From: an uncultured Bacteroidales bacterium
GTDB taxonomy: Bacteria; Bacteroidota; Bacteroidia; Bacteroidales; Muribaculaceae
DNA length: 64,000 nt
NCBI GenBank assembly: GCA_946011725.1
Contig: CAMGBT010000003.1
Coordinates: 1-64,000, forward strand
Direction of reading: 5' to 3'
How positions within the stretch are numbered: position 1 is the first letter of the stretch; each line of letters starts with the position of its first letter. Under the pieces are notes generated by a model. That model searched no databases. It saw nothing but the letters and a program-made list of their open reading frames with translations, and was not told the DNA's origin. The position numbers were made by a program, and so were the translations under genes. This document shows, piece after piece, positions 49,559 to 60,400 of this stretch.

Positions 49559-50887
49559 TTAGTCGTAGAGTTTGGTGAGGTCGGCACCGGGGAAGTAGTG
49601 CTCGAGGATTTGACGGTAATTATAGCCGCGGGCACCCATGACGGCGGCGCCGATTTGGCACAAGCCCACGCCGTGGCCCCACCCTGCCCCATGCAGGGTG
49701 ATGGATGCGGGGATGCCGGTGGCGGGGTCGATGTCGTGACGCTCCACGGTGAACGCCGAGCTATACAGGTGCGAGGGCGAGAGCGTGCGACGGATCTCCA
49801 ACTCCTTGCCGATAATCATGGTACGCTTGGTGCCCACGATGCGCAAGCGCCAAATGCGGCCGGAGGTGCCGCGCGAGAGCGGCTGCAGGTCGATGATGTC
49901 GCCATAGTCGATGCCCGAGCGCTGATGCACCAAGGCAGCGAGCTCTTCGCGGGTGTAGGTCACTTTCCAGCGATAGAAATCGGTGGTTTCTTGGTCGTAA
50001 TTATTGAGCACTTGGCTGAGGATTTCAGCATCGGCGGTGTTGCAGAACGCATCCGGGCGCGATTCAATCCAGCGCACGGCCTCGGGCTCGAGACGCAAGT
50101 CGGGGAACACTGTGGGGTCCACGTGGTCGCGACGTGCCACCAAGTAGCTCAGCTTCTTGGGCTCCCAGCAGTATTCAAACTCTTCGAACACGCCGCCGCA
50201 GCACTTGCTAAAGCGAGCGTCGCAGAGCTCGCCTTCGGAGGTGAGCACTTGGCCGAAAGTGGCTTTGATGGCTTCGGCCACCTTGGGGGTGGACTGGCGG
50301 GTGACGCCTTGGTAGCGCTGGCAGTGGTCGTCGGCGCACACGTCGAAGTTCACGTGGTCTTCGCGGTCCCACCAGCGGATGATTTCGTCGTCGGTAACGG
50401 TCATAGCCGTGTAGGCTTCGCCCGACGATTGTATTTTCTTTGTTTTATCGATTTGAGCCAACAGCCACGAGCGGGAGATGACGGCGTGGGCTTTGAGCAG
50501 CTCCAGCGATGCGTGCGCGCTCATCTCCGAGGAGATGACGCTCAGCAGGTAGTCTTCCACCGGCAGTTGGTTGATAATTGTGAGCTTGTCGCCTTCCACT
50601 ATCAGGCGGCAAGCGCCCGAAAAGCGTTGATTTTCACGACGTTCCCAGTGGAAGTTCACACCGATAATCACGTCGCGAATCTCGAAGATGGCGGTGGCGG
50701 GGTCCACCGGAATGAACGCCAAGGAGTCGTACTCCTGTCCGTTCCAAGCGATTTTGCCGGCGGGCGTGATGTCGAAAGATTGCGGGCCGCGCACTTCAGT
50801 GGCGCCCATCGTGTAGGCTTCCAAGAGCTCGATTTCGATGTGGGGAGCACTCAGAATGCCTACGCTGATATGGGGTTGATTTGCCAT
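49559..50887 (-). CDS. SpoIID/LytB domain protein lacking a signal peptide
   Basis: INQLPVEDYLLSVISSEMSAHASLELLKAHAVISRSWLL; GWGHGVGLCQIGAAVMGARGYNYRQILEHYFPG; start MANQPHISV at 50887, overlapping the upstream stop (TAATG). Confidence 0.88.
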   Translation of the reverse strand: MANQPHISVGILSAPHIEIELLEAYTMGATEVRGPQSFDITPAGKIAWNGQEYDSLAFIPVDPATAIFEIRDVIIGVNFHWERRENQRFSGACRLIVEGDKLTIINQLPVEDYLLSVISSEMSAHASLELLKAHAVISRSWLLAQIDKTKKIQSSGEAYTAMTVTDDEIIRWWDREDHVNFDVCADDHCQRYQGVTRQSTPKVAEAIKATFGQVLTSEGELCDARFSKCCGGVFEEFEYCWEPKKLSYLVARRDHVDPTVFPDLRLEPEAVRWIESRPDAFCNTADAEILSQVLNNYDQETTDFYRWKVTYTREELAALVHQRSGIDYGDIIDLQPLSRGTSGRIWRLRIVGTKRTMIIGKELEIRRTLSPSHLYSSAFTVERHDIDPATGIPASITLHGAGWGHGVGLCQIGAAVMGARGYNYRQILEHYFPGADLTKLYD

Positions 50888-51825
50888 TATTGGATGTTTT
50901 GGGCGATTTGGTTGATTTCTTCGTCGGATAGACACAATTCGTCGAGCACCTGACAGATTTTGTCAGCATCGAGCGCATTGAAGTCTTTTTCTAAGGGAGT
51001 GATGAACACGCCGCCCATGTCGACCGACGCGGGCGACAGCAGCATGGTGCCTTCGCCCTCGGTGCCGTAGAACGAGGGGCGATGGCGCTTGCGCGGAATC
51101 ACCACCAGGCGCACACCGGCAGCGGTGGCGTAGCACAGCAGGTTCATCATGGGTTCGCGTTCGCCTTCGGGCACGGGAATGGCCGCATACAGGCGCGAGA
51201 ACAGGCGCTGACCCGCTTCGGGAGTGTCAGCGTCGATTACGAACACGTTCAGCGGCAGAGTGTCCACCAAAGCGAGCACCGAGTCGCCGTCGGTGGCCAC
51301 GGTCTTGAGCTCGGCTGCTTCGAGTGCCTCACCCAGAGTGAGGAAGTCGGAGTTGCCCGCTTGGAAGTGCATGTGGTCGGGGGCGGACGCGCCGCAGCGA
51401 GGGCCGTTATAGAATACGGTGTACTCGTCGAGCTGCTGAGCCAGACGCATCATGTCGGCGATGCGGCCTTCGATGAGCTGGTCCACGTGGCCGTCGTCGG
51501 GGATGGTCAGGTGACGCGGGAAGATCGGGAAGGGGTTGATCAGGATGGTGTACTTATCACCCCACGAGATGCCGCGCTGTACATCGGGACGGTTTTGAGC
51601 GCACAGGAAGCACTTGCGTTCCTTTAACGACTTTGCGTCAACCTTTGCGGCGGACGACACGATGCGAGCGGGGTTGAACTGCACCTTCACAGTCCAGCCG
51701 GGCAGGGCCACTTCTTTGACCTTGACGCCTTTCAACGCCTCGAAATTGCCGGCGGCCGTGGGCCACTCGGCAATTTGCGCGTTGATGAAGTCGTTAATTT
51801 GCGCGGATGTCACTTTTTCAGCCAT
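50887..51825 (-). CDS. DUF4922 / HIT-like protein (GDP-L-galactose phosphorylase-type HxHxQ motif)
   Basis: ERKCFLCAQNRPDVQRGI..NPFPIFPRHLTIPDDGH..PDHMHFQAG. Confidence 0.82.
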   Translation of the reverse strand: MAEKVTSAQINDFINAQIAEWPTAAGNFEALKGVKVKEVALPGWTVKVQFNPARIVSSAAKVDAKSLKERKCFLCAQNRPDVQRGISWGDKYTILINPFPIFPRHLTIPDDGHVDQLIEGRIADMMRLAQQLDEYTVFYNGPRCGASAPDHMHFQAGNSDFLTLGEALEAAELKTVATDGDSVLALVDTLPLNVFVIDADTPEAGQRLFSRLYAAIPVPEGEREPMMNLLCYATAAGVRLVVIPRKRHRPSFYGTEGEGTMLLSPASVDMGGVFITPLEKDFNALDADKICQVLDELCLSDEEINQIAQNIQ

Positions 51826-51830
51826 CGCAA

Positions 51831-53288
51831 TTACTTATTATTGAGCGCGATGCGAGCTTGGAGTTCCCAAGTACGGATGCGGTCCTTGTAGAGGTTGTTA
51901 TTGTTGGTCTTGACGATGTCCAGCGCGTGGTCGGAGTTGTCTTCCCAGCGGCGGCAGAGGTAAACCACGTCGTACACGCGGCCGATTTGGTTGTGGCGCG
52001 AGAAGGCCAGACCGAGAGCGTAGTCTTCGCCGTAGGAGGTGTTGGGCACCTTGATTTCGCGCAGCATCGGGGTGTAGAACGCGCGCGGAGCGCCGAGGCC
52101 GTTGATGCGCAGAGCGTTGTTGCGGCCGTTTTCGGGGGTCCATTCCTTGTGGTCGATTACGCCGGGAGGTAGCATCTGCAGGTTGATGTCGGTGAGCATG
52201 TAGGTACCCACAACCATGCCGCAGTTTTGCTCATAGAAGGCAGCCACCATCTTGGCCAGAGTGTTTTCGTCCTTGTAGATGTCGTCGGAGTCGAGCTGGA
52301 TGGCGAACTTACCGCATTTGGGATTGTGTACGCCCATGTTCCAGCAGCCGCCGATGCCGAGGTCGTCGCGTTCGGGGATGATGTGAACCACGCGCTCGTC
52401 AGCGGTGAATTCTTCGATAGCTTCGGAGGTGCCGTCGGTGGAGAGGTTGTCGACGATGATGAGGTTGAAGGGGAAGTCGGTCTTTTGGCTCAGCACGCTG
52501 CGGATTGCGTCGCGGATGGTGCGAACGCGGTTGCGCACGGGGATGATAACCGATGCTTCATATTCAAAGTTGCCTTTGTCGAACTCTATTTTGTCGAATT
52601 TGGGTTCGAGATAACCGCCGATAGCTTTGAGGTGGTCGGTGCAGGCTTGCTCCATTTCGATTTGAGCGCCGCGGTTGCGGGGGTCAACGTAGGAGAAGTG
52701 CGATTCACCGTCTTCTTTCTTGGGAGCGGCGATTTCGGTGTAGAGGTATTCGTTCACGTGTACCAGATCGCCCAAGCGGCTTACGCGCAGACGCAGGTCG
52801 TACAGACCGGCGGCGGTGTAGTTGGCGGTGATGCCTTCGGCGGCTTTCTTCAGGCAGCAGCCGCAGAAGAAGAGCAGGTTACCGAAGTTGAAGTCGTCGC
52901 GCAGCGAGCCGAATTGGTAGTCGATCACGGGGCAGTTGGATTTCTTGCCGTCGACCACGCTGTAAGAGTCGGCGTACAGCATGGCGGCGCGGGAGTCACC
53001 AGCCAAGCGCACCAGGCGCTCGAGGGCGAAGTAGCCGGGCACCAGGGTGTCGTACTTGGTGTAGAGCAACACGAAGTCGGCATCCGCGGCGGCGGCGATT
53101 TTTTTCATTGTAGCGGAAGATGTGATGGTGTCGATGTGGAGGAGTTCGCAGCCATCGAGGGGTTGAGCATCATCAGAAGTGGCGAGCAGGAAGATTTTGG
53201 TCACTAACTCGCTTTGACGCAGAGCGTTGACTGTGGCTTGAACCTGAGCGGCGTCGGCGTAAGGTACGAAACAGTTGATAGTTTTCAT
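51831..53288 (-). CDS. Glycosyltransferase family 2, apparently with a second GT-like N-terminal half
   Basis: YEASVIIPVRNRVRTIRDAIRSVLSQKTDFPFNLIIVDNLSTDGTSEAIEEF; LDSDDIYKDE. Confidence 0.85.
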   Translation of the reverse strand: MKTINCFVPYADAAQVQATVNALRQSELVTKIFLLATSDDAQPLDGCELLHIDTITSSATMKKIAAAADADFVLLYTKYDTLVPGYFALERLVRLAGDSRAAMLYADSYSVVDGKKSNCPVIDYQFGSLRDDFNFGNLLFFCGCCLKKAAEGITANYTAAGLYDLRLRVSRLGDLVHVNEYLYTEIAAPKKEDGESHFSYVDPRNRGAQIEMEQACTDHLKAIGGYLEPKFDKIEFDKGNFEYEASVIIPVRNRVRTIRDAIRSVLSQKTDFPFNLIIVDNLSTDGTSEAIEEFTADERVVHIIPERDDLGIGGCWNMGVHNPKCGKFAIQLDSDDIYKDENTLAKMVAAFYEQNCGMVVGTYMLTDINLQMLPPGVIDHKEWTPENGRNNALRINGLGAPRAFYTPMLREIKVPNTSYGEDYALGLAFSRHNQIGRVYDVVYLCRRWEDNSDHALDIVKTNNNNLYKDRIRTWELQARIALNNK

Positions 53289-53312
53289 GTTGTTGGTTTA
53301 TAGGTGGTTAGT

Positions 53313-56267
53313 TTACTTGTTGCTAAAGAATGTAAGAATTTGGCTCATGAACGAGTTGCGCTGAGCTTCGTTGGTGACGGTTTCGAACGGGAAACCGGCT
53401 ATGACGGTGCGGTAGCCGCCCATATTGGCGGCTATACCGGCCACAAGGTTGTTTTCGCTGTAGCGCAGCAGGGTGCAGGCTTTGGCCGGGTCGGCGCCGT
53501 AGAATGAATCGGGCGATTCCACGCAGTAGCAGGATTCGTTGAGGGTGTTGGAGTAGTCGAATTGGCCGCCGGTGAACTCTTTGAATCGGCAGGGCACTTG
53601 GTAAGCCTGACCTTCCACGCAGGCTTGATCCACGCGCCAATGGTAGCCCAGCACCTCGGTGGCGAAGCGTTGGTCGGCTTCTGCTGTGGCCTCGTCGCTG
53701 TTGGGGTTATCCCACAGGTCGGTGGCCACAAAGGCCCCCGACACGAAGAAGCAGGTGCCGGCTTGGGCGTCGGCGGTGATTTTGGCTTGCAAAGCGGCGG
53801 GGAAGGTCTTGAAGTAGGTGCCGTACACGCCGCGTCCGTGCTTGATTTCTTTCTGCTTGCCCAGGATGAGGTCCACCACTTGATAGCTTTCGGTCGACGC
53901 TTGGTAAGCAGCCACCGACGAGGAGATGAACGAGCGACCGGCGGCTACGATGGCCTTGCCGTGGGTGTAGACGTAGTCAAAGGTGTTGCCGGCTATCACG
54001 CGGTCTTCGTAGTCGGAACGCGAGGCGCCGAAGCCCGCTGCGTCGTCGTCCATCCACGGGATGTCGCGGCGGTATTCGAATTGCGAACCGATGAAGGAGA
54101 TGTCGCGCACGTAGGGCACGCCGTGGTCGCGCTGGTCGTAGAAGCCGGCCACTGCGTCGGAGGCCTCAAACCAGTCGGGAGCCGACACGCGGGTGAAGCC
54201 GTTCACCACCATCACCGGGGCGGAATCGTTGTGAAGGTCGCACAGCGCCAGCACCTCCGAGGGGAAGCTCACGCCACCGTCGTTGGCGGCGATGATGCGG
54301 TAAGAGTGGATGTCGGTGTCGTTGATGGTCACGTCGAACCATGGTTCGGTGGAGGTAGCCAAGCGGGTGAAGCCCAATGCGTCGCCCGCGCGGTGCTCTA
54401 TTATATAATATGTGGGATGCGCGGTGGATTCGAGGCTGTCGACGGTTTCGGCCCACGCAAGGCGGTAGCTGTGATTGCCGCGATCGCTGATGGCGAAGTT
54501 CTGCACCGGCAGTGGCTGCACCACATAGGGGCGGCCGTCGCGGTGGGCGATGAATTGCAGCATACCTTTATATATAGCGCGCGAAACCACGAAGCGGAAT
54601 GCGGGGTCGAGGCCGTACTTCATGTCGGCGAAGTTTTGGTGCGAGAGGAGCTCGAGCAACATGGCCGGCACCTCTGGCACACGAGCTTCGAAGTAGCTCT
54701 TATCCCACATGCCGCGGCGAGTCCAGCGGGGCTCGTAGGTGGCGCGTACGTCGTTGCAGATGTTGGTCATCACCAAGTCGCACAGGTCGCGCGAGGCGCT
54801 GCGGTCTTGGCCATTGTCGAAGTGAGTGCCCGCGGTGGAGTAGATGCCGAGGGTGCCCACGATGCTGTCCGTCTTGAACGTGCCGGCATCGGTGTGGAAA
54901 GCAAAGCTCAGGTCCACCGGGATGTGCAGGCCCTCGCGGTCGGGCAGCACCGATGAGCCGCCCGCGAGCCAGTTGACCCACAGGCCGCGGCCGCGGTAGT
55001 CGTCGTTGTAGTCGTTAACATTATCTGTGGGAGTGTACACGCTGTCGGGTGCGCCCGCCCACTGCATGAAATAGCGAGCACCTTCCACGAATTTGGGATA
55101 GCCGCTCGACACGTATTGATAGTCGATGGAGTCCAATGGTTCTTTCACTATACGCGATACCACGCCCATGCCGCCGCCGATTTTCACGGCATCGGCGGTG
55201 ACCACAGCCTTGCTGTCAGCGCTTTGATTGGTAAGCTCCACGATGGTTTGGTCGTTGCCTTTATTGAAGAAGAAGTGGCCGAGGTAGATCCACGTGCCGC
55301 CGCCCATCTTTTGGTTGACGATGAACTGGCGCGGGCCGTTGGCGGCATTGACGGTATAGCGAGCATCGGCGGCGCTGTTAGGCTCGGTGACGTAGCTCAC
55401 GTACACGGCATACTCGCCGGCGGCGGGGATGTCGGCCTTCCACACCGCGGTGGAGAGGCGCTGACCTTCACCCACAGCGGCCACGCTGCGAGCGGACCCG
55501 TCGCGGAAGGGGTTCTGCGAGTTAATCAAGTACTGACCATCCCACCCGAAGCCTGCTACCGACGCGTTGCTCCACTTCTTTGCGCCGTTGGTCTCGGCAT
55601 AGCCGGCAGTGGCGGCGTTGTCGGCGTCCACGATGATTTCGGTGGTGTTGGTGTCGCGTTCGCGGGGGCTGAATACGTAAGCGCCCGCGTTCTCGAGCAT
55701 CGGCATAAGGAAAGGCATCACGTAGCCTTGGGTGTAGAGGTCTTCCACGGTTTGGAAGATGCGAGCACGCTGCCATTCCCAGCGGTTGAGCTTCGGTTCG
55801 AAGTACCAGCCGTGGCTCTGCCACATGGTGATGATGCGGCCGTCCAAGCCCGCGGGCGCTGCCGGAGCGCCAACGGCGGTGATGAAGGGGGTGGACTCGG
55901 CGGGGGCGCTCACGTTCTTCGGCGCGAACAGGGTGAGCGCGTCGAGGTCATCGCCGTCGGCGGTGATCACCACCTTGTAGTTGGCGTAGCGCGAGCCCAA
56001 AGCGGTGCGGATGTCGGCTTTGCATGCCTCTAAGGTTTCGGCCGTGAAGGGGATGTAAGCGGTGGCTTCAGAGCAGTCAACGGTGATGGTGCGCGACGAC
56101 GTGTTGATGGTGACTTTGTTCACCACTACATTGCCTAAGGCACAAGTGCCCGGCTTATAAGTGTTTACTACGGCAAGCACAGCCTCCTCATTTGCTCCGG
56201 CCTGCATACAAATAGTGCCGGGCAAACAAGCAATGATTAAAGCTGTTGCAATCTGACGGAGTTTCAT
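53313..56267 (-). CDS. Secreted golvesin-like / N-acetylmuramoyl-L-alanine amidase-like protein
   Basis: MKLRQIATALIIACLPGTICMQAGA signal; PAAGEYAVYVSYVTEPNSAADARYTVNAANGPRQFIVNQKMGGGTWIYLGHFFF (golvesin-like); SFAFHTDAGTF...FEARVPEVPAMLLELLSHQNFAD (amidase-like). Confidence 0.78.
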   Translation of the reverse strand: MKLRQIATALIIACLPGTICMQAGANEEAVLAVVNTYKPGTCALGNVVVNKVTINTSSRTITVDCSEATAYIPFTAETLEACKADIRTALGSRYANYKVVITADGDDLDALTLFAPKNVSAPAESTPFITAVGAPAAPAGLDGRIITMWQSHGWYFEPKLNRWEWQRARIFQTVEDLYTQGYVMPFLMPMLENAGAYVFSPRERDTNTTEIIVDADNAATAGYAETNGAKKWSNASVAGFGWDGQYLINSQNPFRDGSARSVAAVGEGQRLSTAVWKADIPAAGEYAVYVSYVTEPNSAADARYTVNAANGPRQFIVNQKMGGGTWIYLGHFFFNKGNDQTIVELTNQSADSKAVVTADAVKIGGGMGVVSRIVKEPLDSIDYQYVSSGYPKFVEGARYFMQWAGAPDSVYTPTDNVNDYNDDYRGRGLWVNWLAGGSSVLPDREGLHIPVDLSFAFHTDAGTFKTDSIVGTLGIYSTAGTHFDNGQDRSASRDLCDLVMTNICNDVRATYEPRWTRRGMWDKSYFEARVPEVPAMLLELLSHQNFADMKYGLDPAFRFVVSRAIYKGMLQFIAHRDGRPYVVQPLPVQNFAISDRGNHSYRLAWAETVDSLESTAHPTYYIIEHRAGDALGFTRLATSTEPWFDVTINDTDIHSYRIIAANDGGVSFPSEVLALCDLHNDSAPVMVVNGFTRVSAPDWFEASDAVAGFYDQRDHGVPYVRDISFIGSQFEYRRDIPWMDDDAAGFGASRSDYEDRVIAGNTFDYVYTHGKAIVAAGRSFISSSVAAYQASTESYQVVDLILGKQKEIKHGRGVYGTYFKTFPAALQAKITADAQAGTCFFVSGAFVATDLWDNPNSDEATAEADQRFATEVLGYHWRVDQACVEGQAYQVPCRFKEFTGGQFDYSNTLNESCYCVESPDSFYGADPAKACTLLRYSENNLVAGIAANMGGYRTVIAGFPFETVTNEAQRNSFMSQILTFFSNK

Positions 56268-56371
56268 CGGTTTTAGGGTAAAAAAGGTTGTTTTATCAGG
56301 TTGTTTATTATATGTGGACAAAGGGAGCGTAATTTTTTCAAGTATCCATAATCATGAACATATAGTATAAA

Positions 56372-56983
56372 TTAAGGACATAATTGTAATGCTTCGGCAC
56401 AGTCGACCAATTGCCCCACGCGCCCGCAATGGTGCAGCCGCGGTCCCCAATAATCGTCGTCGATGCTGCTGATAATCACCCCGCGCGACGACGAGGCGTG
56501 CACCATCTTGCCATTGCCGATATACATGCCCACATGGTTCACCCTACCCCGGCCGCCGCGCTTGCCGCTGAAGAACAGCAAGTCGCCCGCGCGCAACTTA
56601 CTCCGGTGGATTTGGCGGCAGAACTCGCCCTGCTCGGCCGAATTGCGCGGCAGTTTGAAGCGAGCCACATCGAGGTACACGCGACACACTAACCCGCTGC
56701 AGTCCAGCCCGTTGCGGTCATTGCCACCATAGCGGTAAGGAACGCCCACAAACTTCTTGGCATAGTCGCACAGTGCGCGCCGCAAGCCATCGCCCTCAGC
56801 CACCGGTTCTTCCTCGCGACCCGATGAAGAGCCGCCGGACGACGAGCCATGGCGATTGGGCCGTCCGTCGGCATAGATGTCGTCGCGGTCGTCGACCGCA
56901 TGCCGCGATGAATGACACGAGCTAAGCGCCGGCAGCAGCATCAAACAGATTATAGATAGTATGTGTAGCAGGTGTTTATGCAT
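56372..56983 (-). CDS. NlpC/P60 family lipoprotein endopeptidase
   Basis: Lipobox ALSSC; VPYRYGGNDRNGLDCSGLVCRVY; RVNHVGMYIGNGKMVHASS. Confidence 0.93.
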   Translation of the reverse strand: MHKHLLHILSIICLMLLPALSSCHSSRHAVDDRDDIYADGRPNRHGSSSGGSSSGREEEPVAEGDGLRRALCDYAKKFVGVPYRYGGNDRNGLDCSGLVCRVYLDVARFKLPRNSAEQGEFCRQIHRSKLRAGDLLFFSGKRGGRGRVNHVGMYIGNGKMVHASSSRGVIISSIDDDYWGPRLHHCGRVGQLVDCAEALQLCP

Positions 56984-57415
56984 AACAGCGCAAATTTACA
57001 ACTTTTCGCCCACTCCACCAACTTTTTCACAGTGTTTTTCAGCATATCCTTTCATTTTCTCACCCACCCCGCAGAAAGTGTACACCCACCTCAGAATCAG
57101 CAAAGCCACCGCCAACCGCGTCCATACTGATTCTGACCTGCTGGCACAGATTCTATACCATGCGGGCGCGGGCCATCCGGCTTAGGCTGCTGCTTGCTAT
57201 ATGTTGTGTGATGCGCTTCGGATTTATGTGGATTCTTTTTTCGTTCAGACGCTTTTTTATGTTAAAATTCAGCGATTTATGGCGATTTGTTTTGCTTATG
57301 ACAAAAAATGTCGTACCTTTGCGCCACGATGCTTATAGCTTATCCCTTATTTCGCTAACAATACTAACACTCTGACAGTATACTATTATCTTTTACTACT
57401 AAAATCAGCTAAACT

Positions 57416-60400
57416 ATGGCAAATTTCTACAAGCTACCTATGATGCTGTTAGCTGCCGGCACCCTGTTGCTTGCACCTGATGCATCGGCCAAGCGCCCGG
57501 AAGCGCCCGTCGACTACTTCCGCTATGCGCAGAAAGCCAACTACACCGACCCGTTTGCCGAGCAACAGCTGCCCGCCGCCGGCGTACAGCGCCTTAATGC
57601 TCCCACACCCGCCCTCTCGCTCAAGGGCGACGCCAACTTCGGTTACCTCAACGCCCCCAACGGCGAGTGGTGGTACTACACCGCCGAGTACATCAAAGAA
57701 GACGTTGTGCACGACGGTTACACCGAGACAGTGATCAAAGGATATACCATCACAGTGTACGACGCTCAGCTCAACGAAGTGGGCAAGGTCACCGACTCCG
57801 TGGTGCTCACCGGCGACGAAACCCGCTTGGCCGACATCATGATCGACCCCACCATCACCAAAAAATTCTTCAACACCGACAATAACTACGAGCTGATCGT
57901 ATCGTTGGTGATGAACCGCGACATGAGCCAAAACCCCTACCCTTACCTTAACTACTACTCCAAGGCTTACACCATCGGCGCAGAAGTTGACGAGCAAGGC
58001 AACACCCCCTGCATCATCACCATCCCCGGCTACAGCGTGGGCAGCGTCAACGCCGCCACCGCATCCTGGGAAGAGAACTTCTACATCGCATTCATGGAAG
58101 AGACCGGCGACATCACCCTCAACAACCACATGGACTTCCTCCGCTCATGCAAGTTCGTCCTCAGCCTCTACAAGAAGGCCGGATACAGCGGCGGCGCATC
58201 CGTGGCTCAGACCTTCGAAGTGCCGCAGCTCAACCTCCCCGGCGACCAAATGTCGTCGCCGTTCTTCCTCGCCCGAATGAACGGCACCAAGCCCGTGTTC
58301 GCCATCATCCAATACGAAAAGAGCTTCTACAACGACCCCACCGGCTCCGATGAATCCATCACCGCCGACAACTCTCTGGTCATCGACCTCTACTCCACCA
58401 CCTACTCCGGCGTGGAACAAATCCAATCCACCAAAATCGCCGCCACCCCCGAAGTGGGCGACGGCTACCTCTACACCTACTACAGCATCGGCGGCCTCCG
58501 CTACTACAACGACATCGACTTCGGCAACATCATCCCCGATAGCGACAAAGCCGCTTTCGTAGTCTGCAAAGAAGTGTACACCACCGCCTCCGACGATGAC
58601 TACCTCACCTCATACCACATCTTCGACGGCGACGGCACACAAGTGTCGACCCTGTGCGAAGACGTGCTCGTGACAACCACCCTCAGCGACATCAACGGCT
58701 TCGAACCCCAACAACTGTTCATCGTGGCCGATGAAGCCGGCAACTACATCTTCCGCTTCGTCGACCTCTACTCCGGCAACGTTGTGGCCGAGCTGCCCCA
58801 AGTGTTCGAAGGCCACACCATGCGCTCGCTGGTGGACCGCGTGGCCGTGAACAACGGCACCGAATACCGCTGGTGGGTATCGCTGGCCGACGTTATCGAC
58901 GACGATCAAGGCTGCACCCACGAGAAAATGATCCTCATCGACCCCATGGCCGAAACCGTCGAACAGCTCATCGACATCAACCTCGGCACCAACGTCAACT
59001 TCGCATCACCCAACCTCAACGGCACACTCTTCTCGCCATACATCTTCGACACCGACAACGAGCACGAGTTCATGTTCCTGGTTAAGCGCAGCACCGGCGT
59101 GGGCTCCACCACCCAAGAAGAACTGGTAATCGTCAAGCCCGACGGCACCGTGGTGCTCCAACTCACCCCCGACGAAGAAAAAGGCAAGCTCGCCACCATC
59201 TCCACCTGCAACATCGGCACCAAAGACGCCACCCTCTACATCCTCTACATGACCCAGAGCCGCGTCATCACACTCACCCACGATTTCTACAACCTGCCTC
59301 TGACCAAGTTCGCCCTCGGCGGTGACGGTTCCGAGGAAGCGCCCTTCCAAATCGCCACCGTCGGCGACCTCCAAGCCGTGGAACTCGCCCCCGCCGCTTT
59401 CTACCAAGTAGCGAACGACTTCGACGCTTTCAACTACAACTTCCGTCCCATCGCCGCCCCCTTCACCGGTAGCATCGACGGTCAGAACCACACCATCACC
59501 GGCCTCGGCATCCAATCCACCGACGACGTGCAAGGCATCTTCTCCACCCTCCAAGACGGTTCCTTGGTGAAAGACCTCAACTTCAACCTGGCCAACATCA
59601 CCGACCAAGGCAAAGCCCAATACATCGGCCTGCTCGGCGGCGAAGCCCTCGGCACCACCATCTCCAACGTGCACGTGACCGACCTCTCCATCGCCTCCGA
59701 CGCCTCCGCCACCGTGGGCGGCTTGGTGGGCAACCTCGCACTCTACTCCACCGTCAACGACTGCTCCGTGCGCGCCGCTAACATCAACACCCTCAACGGC
59801 GCGAACGTAGGCGGCATCGTCGGCGCAGCCCACACCTCCAGCGTCATCAAAGCCTGCGCATTCACCGGCGAAATCTCCGCCGACAACGCCATTGGCGGCA
59901 TCGCAGGCTCATCCGACGGCAAATGCGAAATCCGCGACTGCCACGTCGACGCCGACATCTACGCCAACCACACCGTGGGCGGCGTCATCGGCTACTCCAA
60001 ACGCGACAAGGTAGCCAACAACCTCATCGAAGGCTCCATCATGTCCTTGCTCCCATCATGGGACGGCCCCGCCACCGGCGGCGTTATCGGCTACCTCGAC
60101 TCCGACTACTCCTCCGAGGAGCTCAAAATCATCACAGGCAACGTTGTTGCACTCAACCAAATCCTTGCCGCCACCTCCGAAGCCGAACCCTCGTGGGAAA
60201 CCCAATACCTCACAGCTCACCGCATCGTAGGCCGCACCGGCGTTAACGAAGAAGCCGAAATCGTAGACTACGACTACACCAAAGACGACTGGTGGAACTA
60301 TCCCATCTACGGCGAACCCCTCCACGCCGACTATGGCCTGGCCGACAACTACGCCGTAAGCACCATCGCTCCCTTCGATGCTGAAATCACCGGCGCCGAC

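Noticed and set aside
49556-50953. 465-aa plus-strand ORF antisense to the SpoIID gene
   Set aside because: Shadow ORF; the minus-strand product has conserved SpoIID motifs.
40517-56983. Interpreting the operon as a capsule/LPS biosynthesis cluster because of the GT2 and GlmU-like genes
   Set aside because: murQ, NamZ, the BadF-type kinase, AmpG-like MFS, SpoIID and NlpC/P60 all point to peptidoglycan turnover; there is one GT2, no Wzx/Wzy, and the GlmU-like genes lie elsewhere.
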